Shown one piece after another: positions 63,943 through 64,000 of a stretch of DNA of 64,000 bases. The notes under the pieces were generated by a model that saw only the letters and a program-made list of their open reading frames with translations, did no database searches and was not told where the DNA came from. The stretch lies in assembly GCF_000194135.1 (NCBI RefSeq), contig NC_015318.1, positions 448,501 to 512,500 of the forward strand, in the 5' to 3' direction. This DNA comes from Hippea maritima DSM 10411. GTDB lineage: Bacteria > Campylobacterota_A > Desulfurellia > Desulfurellales > Hippeaceae. The translations under genes and the position numbers were made by a program. The stretch's first letter is position 1, and every line of letters begins with the position of its first letter.

Positions 63943-64000
63943 ATGAATGAGCATTTTTTTATTGCTGGGCCTTGTGTTATAGAAAGTGAATTGATTATAA
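63943..64000 (+). CDS. kdsA: 2-dehydro-3-deoxyphosphooctonate aldolase (KDO-8-P synthase), partial
   Basis: The last 58 bases encode a start matching KdsA: FFIAGPCVIESELI, the conserved N-terminal strand and active-site loop of KDO-8-phosphate synthase. The gene runs off the window. DAHP synthases share the fold, but the AGPCVIES wording favours KdsA and fits the LPS genes in the window. A TATAAT at 63936-63941 lies too close to the ATG to be its own start signal. Confidence 0.75.
   Translation, partial: MNEHFFIAGPCVIESELII

Noticed and set aside
63936-63945. TATAAT just before kdsA as another leaderless promoter
   Set aside because: The hexamer ends one base before the ATG, so transcription would start inside the gene. 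There is no later ATG with a suitable context, so read-through from radA is more likely.
1-64000. CRISPR array, prophage, transposase or integrase
   Set aside because: No regularly spaced direct repeats of 25-40 bases and no transposase, integrase or phage structural motifs were found among the readable genes.

Overview
The window is a compact, AT-rich bacterial chromosome segment. It holds about 60 protein genes, one tRNA and no prophage, insertion sequence or CRISPR array. The cell is Gram-negative (heptose and KDO genes gmhB and kdsA, lptB, a GT9 heptosyltransferase), rod-shaped (mreBCD-mrdA), piliated (pilB, pilT, pilC) and chemotactic (a soluble MCP). It has sigma-54, molybdopterin genes, a TorD-type chaperone and an ArsC-type reductase, which suggests anaerobic respiration. 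The protein style reminds me of Desulfurellales/Hippea-type bacteria. That is an impression only; no search was run.

Layout. 1-8124 (+): gmhB, thiE, moaA, moaC, a small secreted DUF2914 protein, a soluble PAS chemoreceptor, leuC-leuD-leuB, a YfcE-type phosphoesterase and engB. 8121-13215 (-): a proteostasis operon transcribed tig-clpP-clpX-hslV-hslU. 13454-13529: tRNA-Phe(GAA) followed by an intrinsic terminator. 13920-16793: SDR oxidoreductase, pcm (-) and pyk. 16794-17583: a long gene-free stretch sharing repeat blocks with 13610-13763. 17584-28967 (+): lptB-rpoN-rnr-remA-like-gmk-rpoZ-spoT-mreBCD-mrdA, nearly every junction overlapping. 28960-34207 (-): tsaE-aroE-pilB-pilT-pilC. 34268-35248 (+): heptosyltransferase. 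35237-39168 (-): HD-GYP, HDOD and arsC. 39304-46048 (+): hrcA-grpE-dnaK-dnaJ-DUF445-mazG, behind a CIRCE-like operator. 46049-49942 (-): a MaoC hydratase and a frameshifted PAS/GAF/GGDEF/EAL protein. 50112-51020 (-): a D-2-hydroxyacid dehydrogenase broken by a UGA codon. 51091-62560 (-): a long operon-like run (small ORF, J-domain protein, NifX-like, hpf, ptsN, rapZ, pyrB, torD-like, cobO, HD-GYP, mutS2, dnaG, dedA, class II aldolase, sir2). 62644-64000 (+): radA and the start of kdsA.

How the parts fit. Three blocks are central housekeeping: protein folding and degradation, cell shape and envelope, and stringent response with translation control. Cyclic-di-GMP turnover is prominent: two intact HD-GYP proteins, one EAL protein with a degenerate GGDEF site, and an HDOD protein. 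The lptB-rpoN-hpf-ptsN-rapZ cluster common in Proteobacteria is split into two parts about 40 kb apart.

The most interesting signals are regulatory. At five or six transcription-unit starts (pcm, lptB, tsaE, the heptosyltransferase, radA, and a 38-codon ORF upstream of the J-protein) a good -35/-10 pair ends only 6-8 nt before the start codon and no Shine-Dalgarno is possible, so these mRNAs are predicted to be leaderless. They are often in overlapping divergent pairs. All five convergent gene pairs overlap or abut with no terminator between them. I found no convincing new multi-gene defence or metabolic system.
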